From Rhynchopus sp. YZ270_cl-10 (taxonomy: Eukaryota; Euglenozoa; Diplonemea; Diplonemida; Diplonemidae): a DNA stretch of 64,000 nucleotides. The stretch's first letter is position 1; every line of letters starts with the position of its first letter. The stretch lies in contig OZ037858.1 of NCBI GenBank assembly GCA_964035575.1, positions 1,116,001 to 1,180,000 on the forward strand, given 5' to 3'. The notes below the pieces were generated by a model, which saw nothing but the letters and a program-made list of their open reading frames with translations, was not told the origin of the DNA and did no database searches. Below, one piece after another: positions 59,973 through 64,000 of this stretch. Position numbers and translations under genes: made by a program.

Positions 59973-61208
59973 GTTTTCATTTTTTCACTGATTTTGTCCA
60001 AAATAGATATTCACCCTCCACGGAAGGATACCCCTCGTCCCCCCCTAAGATAGATCGTTTGTGGAAAAGTTTTTCGAGAAAAAGGTTAAGATTTGTGACT
60101 TTAAGGTTCCTTTGTGCATTCACCCCGGGGGTTGGCATCGTATGTACGCATTCAGTTAGAGTCGGCCAATCATTAACCTTAAGTTCTCTTACGATACTAC
60201 AACTAAATTGGTGTCCAAATCAGGCGGATTTGGGATTTTTTTAGCAACTTTTTTGCCGCCAAACACATTTGGAGTACCCCGCGCTCAAGGGAGAGGAGCT
60301 TCTAACAGAGGGGATGAAGTGCGGATCACCCCCCTCCCTTCAGCCCTATATATTGATGTTTCTCCTCCTGGGGTTTGGATACCACCGTGGAGAACTACCT
60401 CCTGCGTCCGCCGTCTGTCTACGGTGAGGCGTTTGCACTTTTTTTAACTCTTTCTTTTGTGTTCCGGAGCACATTGGGTTGTGCTATTTTTGTGTGTTAC
60501 AAAGCGAAATGTGGGTTCCTAAGAGTGAGACATTGTTCATTTTGTGTATTTGAGAACTAAGAAGGGATTCTTGCGCAGAATATGGCCCCAATTTGTGTGT
60601 GCTCATGACAAATAGTTGTCAATGCGAACTGGCATTGCAACGCAACTCTTTTGTGGAACAAAATAGAAAACTACACCATCAAACGTAATGTGAAGAAAAT
60701 CCCTGTACAAAGCCAGGATCTTAAAAAAGGCGCGGGTCCAGTGTTTTTGCTGTCAGCACAGCATGCCCTCCTCTGTTACCAATGTTTGGCGCACAGAGGT
60801 GCACATCGCTGCTCAAACAGCAACCACACCAATTCTTCAATAAACCCCCGTTCCCCTGTTCACAGCGCTCTTAAGAGGACTGCGGGAAAAAAAACGACAA
60901 AAAAAATGATAGTCGCGTTCTGATATTACAGAAACACCGTCCACCCCTTTTTCATCATCATATACCATATTCGCCCTCCCTCCCCAACTCAAGGTGGCAA
61001 TGAGCGGCGACGGCTTTTCCTATTTCAGACTTTGATTTAGATCTGCACGAGAGGCTGTTGTGTTTCGACTGTTCCTTTTGGTTTTTGCCGTGCTTCGCAC
61101 CTCGCTCATGCCTTGCTTCACAATACACTCAATTTCCCAAACCTTTATCTCACAGGAAGGGGTCGCCCTTTGCCCTGCAGGGCTTCGTAGGGTTTGGTGC
61201 ACACCACC

Positions 61209-63936
61209 ATGGGGCGAGATGACCCCGAGGAGGCTGAAATGCCCAACAAGCGGCCGCCGAAGAAGGAGGCAACACCTACGAAGCAGGCAGAGAAGCCGGC
61301 ACCGGCAGCAGGGGGGCTCCCAGTAAGTGGAGTGCCACCGGTGATGCAGCAGCAGCAGTACCAACTTCCACACCAACACCACCATCACCACCATCAACAC
61401 CACCAACACCAGCACCAGCAGTACCAGCAGCACCCATACTACCCATCACAGGGCTACTACTACGGCGGGTATGCCTACCCGCCCAGTGGAGTGCCTGGTG
61501 GAAGTGGCGCGCCTGCACCGGGTGCGCCAGGTCCGTCGGATTACAATGGGTACCCACAGCACCACCACCACCACCATCACCATCACCATCACCACCAGCA
61601 CCAACACCAGCACCAGCAGCAGCCACAGCAGCAGCAGTACCAGTACCAGCACCACCAGGCCCCGCCTGCTGCTGCTGCTGCTGCGCCTGCAGGCAGTCGA
61701 GGCGTGCCTGTGTTGCACCCGTCGCGTGCAGCGGCAGCTCCGCAGGCGCAGCCCCGTGCACGGAAGTTAGGTATGCGAAATATTGGCCGAAGGTTTTTCC
61801 TGTTCTCACTATCCCACCACACCCCACAGGCGACACAGCGCCGCCCTCGAAGTTCGAGGGAGCCCCCAACGCGCGGTTCGAAGCAGCGAAACCCAACGTA
61901 ATGCCACGTGTCGCGCCCACACCCACTGTCAACACCGCTGCGCTGGAGGCAACGCGGGCACGCAATAAACTGCTGACCGACGCGGAGTTGACAGGAAAGG
62001 TGAAGGCGTGGGTCGCGAAGGGTCTGCAAGCAAGCAAGGGAAGCTCCACAGAGGTGCGCGATGCCGTGCGAGGCATCCTCAAGCGCTGCCTGCCTGAGAA
62101 GAAGGCATACATTGACGAGGACTGGGACACGAAGCCTGTGCCTGAGGAGATCACGAACCTGATCACCCGTGAACGACGCACAATCGAGGCTGCGAAGGAG
62201 GCAGAGCAGAGGGACATCGAGGCGTCACGGCGGGAGACTCGCCGCAAGAGACGACGCTCCTCGAGTGATTCCTCGAGTGATGATGGACGGCGAAAACGTC
62301 GGAAAGATGTGCGTCGTGATTCGCGCGAGTACCGGAGGGAGGAACGTGACTTCCGTGACGAACGGGGCTACCGGGAAGATGTACGTGATGTGCGCGACGT
62401 ACGCGACATCCGTGATGTGCGTGATGTGCGCGACACACGCAGACGGGACGACAGCTACGATCGGGAAGATATGCGTCGCCGCCGTCGCTCCTACGAATCG
62501 CCCTCGCGGTCCCCGGTGCGCGCTGCACCCCACCGCACACCACCCAAGCCAGCCGTACGTCAGGAGCACGTGGAACACGAGGAGGAGGACTACATCCCAG
62601 TCATCTCCGACCACGCAGACCGCACCCACCAGCCCGCCCCACGCGTGGCACCCATACCACGCGCACCGGCAGCGTTCTCGATGCCCGACTGGGTTGACAT
62701 CGCACGTCAACAGCAGACATTCGTGCAGAGCACGCCGCACCAGAGCCAGGTGTTCCGGCCACTCCCAGAGACAACAGCACTACCACTGGACTCTGTACCG
62801 AAGAAGCCGAAGAAGCAGTTCACGATGGACGACGGCCGCAAAGGAGAGCGGCAGAACCGCTTCGAGAAGAAGTCATGGCAGCTGCCACCCATGATCCCTG
62901 CGCCGAGCTACGTCTCGGACGAGCGAGAGGTGTTTGAAGAAGACGACTGCGAGGCGATTGTTGGGGTGTGCCAGGACCTGGAGAAGGCCTTCACACGCTC
63001 TGCGGCAGGGCTTGAACACGACCCGCGGTTGGTACGTCCGCAGCACATCTTGCAGAAGTCGCTGAAGTACATAATACAGCAGCAGCGGAAGAAGTCGGAC
63101 CCTAAGGTGTACTGCTATGAACAGTTCAAGAGCATACGACAGGACTTGACTGTGCAGCACATCTTCAACACATTCACGACGGAGGTGTACGAGACACATG
63201 CGCGGGTGTGCCTGCAGCATGGCGACGTGGGAGAGTTCAATGCGTGCCAGAGCAAGCTGCGTGTGTTCCACAAGAACAGAGACATGATCTTCTCGGAGCG
63301 CAATGTCATCCAGTTCACGGCCCTCCGCATCATGTACTGCTGTCTCACAAAGAGCCACGGCGACCTCGCGCACGAAGTCGAGGAGGTGCCCAAGAAGTAC
63401 AGACAGCACCCCCAAATCCGCCACGCCATGTCCATCATCCCCGCACTCACACCGCTGAACATCTTCCTCTTCGACCAGGTCTACAACACAGCCTCGGAAA
63501 TGGCAAAGATGTTGATCGATCTTTTCCTCGCACCCCCGCGAGGGTTGCGTGTGCAGGTGTGTACATTTTTTTTGTCTTATTTTCCTCGCTAAACGTTACC
63601 AACCAAAATAACACCAACGCTTTTTATCATAACACAACACAACAGATCTACCAGCAAGCATGCCGGGTGTACAAGCCTTCCCTGCAGGAGTCGTACCTTA
63701 AGAAAATCCTTCTTTTCAAGGAGCCCGAAGGTGAGGGCCTTCCCGTCGACGAGAAGACCCCAGACCCGAGCACTTTTGAAGGCTTCTTGACCTACACCAA
63801 GGCTGTGCGCAGTGACGGCTCAGTGGACACAGTCAAAAGCGGGCAGTCCATGTCCGAGGTGCAAAAATACCTTGACCAACGAAAGGATTTCACGGAGAAC
63901 GACGGCACACCCCCACCCGGAACCCCCCCACCATAG
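61209..63936 (+). CDS. SAC3/GANP-domain protein, Thp3/LENG8-like, three exons
   Basis: About 859 aa. Exons: 61209-61770, 61830-63556, 63646-63936; the two introns (59 and 89 nt) restore one frame. The N-terminal 200 residues are low-complexity, with long His and Gln runs around HQHHHHHH and YQHHQAPP. A charged Arg/Asp/Glu stretch (repeated RDVRDV) and RS-like RRRRSYESPSRSP follow, of the kind seen in splicing and mRNA-processing proteins. From about 560 the SAC3/GANP (PCI-like) domain is clear: AFTRSAAGLEHDPRLVRPQH, KVYCYEQFKSIRQDLTVQHI, THARVCLQHGDVGEFNACQS, LRIMYCCL. This matches yeast Thp3 and animal LENG8, which act with a Csn12-type partner in mRNA maturation and export. It is nuclear by inference. 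The start is ATG 61209; in-frame TTG at 61194 is not needed. The donor of intron 2 is GTGTGT, unlike the others. Confidence 0.88.
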
Positions 63937-64000
63937 GCGAACAGCCCAAAGGGAAACAAAAAAAAGCAAACAGGTTGTCTACCCAAGACATTGCATCAAC

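Larger units (their letters stand above)
58787..61208. other. Intergenic region with repeat copies
   Basis: No gene is recognised in 2.4 kb. It contains a GGTACAGACCC string (58837-58847), hairpin repeats at 58951-58990, 59321-59345 and 59933-59972, an AGTGCC/GCACT repeat (59441-59475), a GTACACTGTCACG repeat (59511-59560) and a hairpin GATAGCCA/TGGCTATC (59697-59720) followed by a third GATAGCCA. From 60000 to 61000 nothing stands out. CTGCAG at 61175-61180 is a plausible acceptor for the last gene. A short ATG frame at 61000-61035 is not supported as an exon. Confidence 0.5.

Noticed and set aside
61000-61035. Upstream coding exon for the SAC3/GANP gene
   Set aside because: The ATG frame stops after 11 codons, and no GTAYG donor lies in it.
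61276-62247. 323-codon minus-strand frame with Gly/Ala/Val runs
   Set aside because: It is the antisense of His/Gln/Pro codon repeats of the SAC3/GANP gene.

Overview
This is nuclear DNA from a protist, and a diplonemid or close euglenozoan relative fits best. All 16 convincing protein genes lie on the + strand, from 4700 to 63936. Eight of them carry short cis-introns (17 in all, mostly 43-60 nt) opening with GTATG or GTACG and closing with (C)ACAG. Start codons often sit a short way behind a pyrimidine-rich stretch and an AG, as trans-splice acceptors do. At 1726-1762 there is a 37-nt sequence very close to the euglenozoan spliced-leader exon (core TACAGTTTCTGTACTT). Kinetoplastids have almost no cis-introns and euglenids have unusual ones, so the combination of a spliced-leader-like exon, one-way gene order and ordinary GT-AG introns points to diplonemids. 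No sequence search was possible; the assignment is inference.

Layout. 1-4699 has no gene: it holds palindromes, small hairpin repeats and the spliced-leader-like exon. 4700-10169 carries a patatin phospholipase and a five-exon class I-like myosin with a WW domain. 10170-13080 is a repeat-rich gap. 13081-25259 carries a tepsin-like ENTH protein, a divergent acidic ribosomal protein P2 and a giant DEAH-type helicase fused to an RBR ubiquitin ligase. 26613-40755 carries a P-loop GTPase-like protein, an unknown protein, a Nup53/Nup35-type nucleoporin with a membrane tail, a kelch protein, a SET-domain methyltransferase and the cohesin subunit Scc3/STAG. 40756-44254 is a repeat island with a 577-bp palindrome. 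44255-53713 carries a CUE-like Cys-rich protein, a UPF0598 protein, a ZMYND12/TAX-1-like flagellar TPR protein and a polytopic membrane protein fused to an SR-protein kinase. 54911-58786 encodes a secreted, membrane-anchored protein built from repeated superoxide-reductase-like domains. 61209-63936 is a SAC3/GANP (Thp3/LENG8-like) protein.

The genes do not form one pathway. They are a mix of housekeeping and cell-biology functions (membrane traffic, nuclear pore, cohesion, flagellum, splicing kinase, mRNA processing), as expected if one-way clusters are transcribed together and separated by trans-splicing. The most novel items are the tandem superoxide-reductase-like surface protein and the membrane-protein/SR-kinase fusion. 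Next come several families of short, same-strand, hairpin-forming intergenic repeats, one with paired base changes, and a family of palindromic MITE-like elements.
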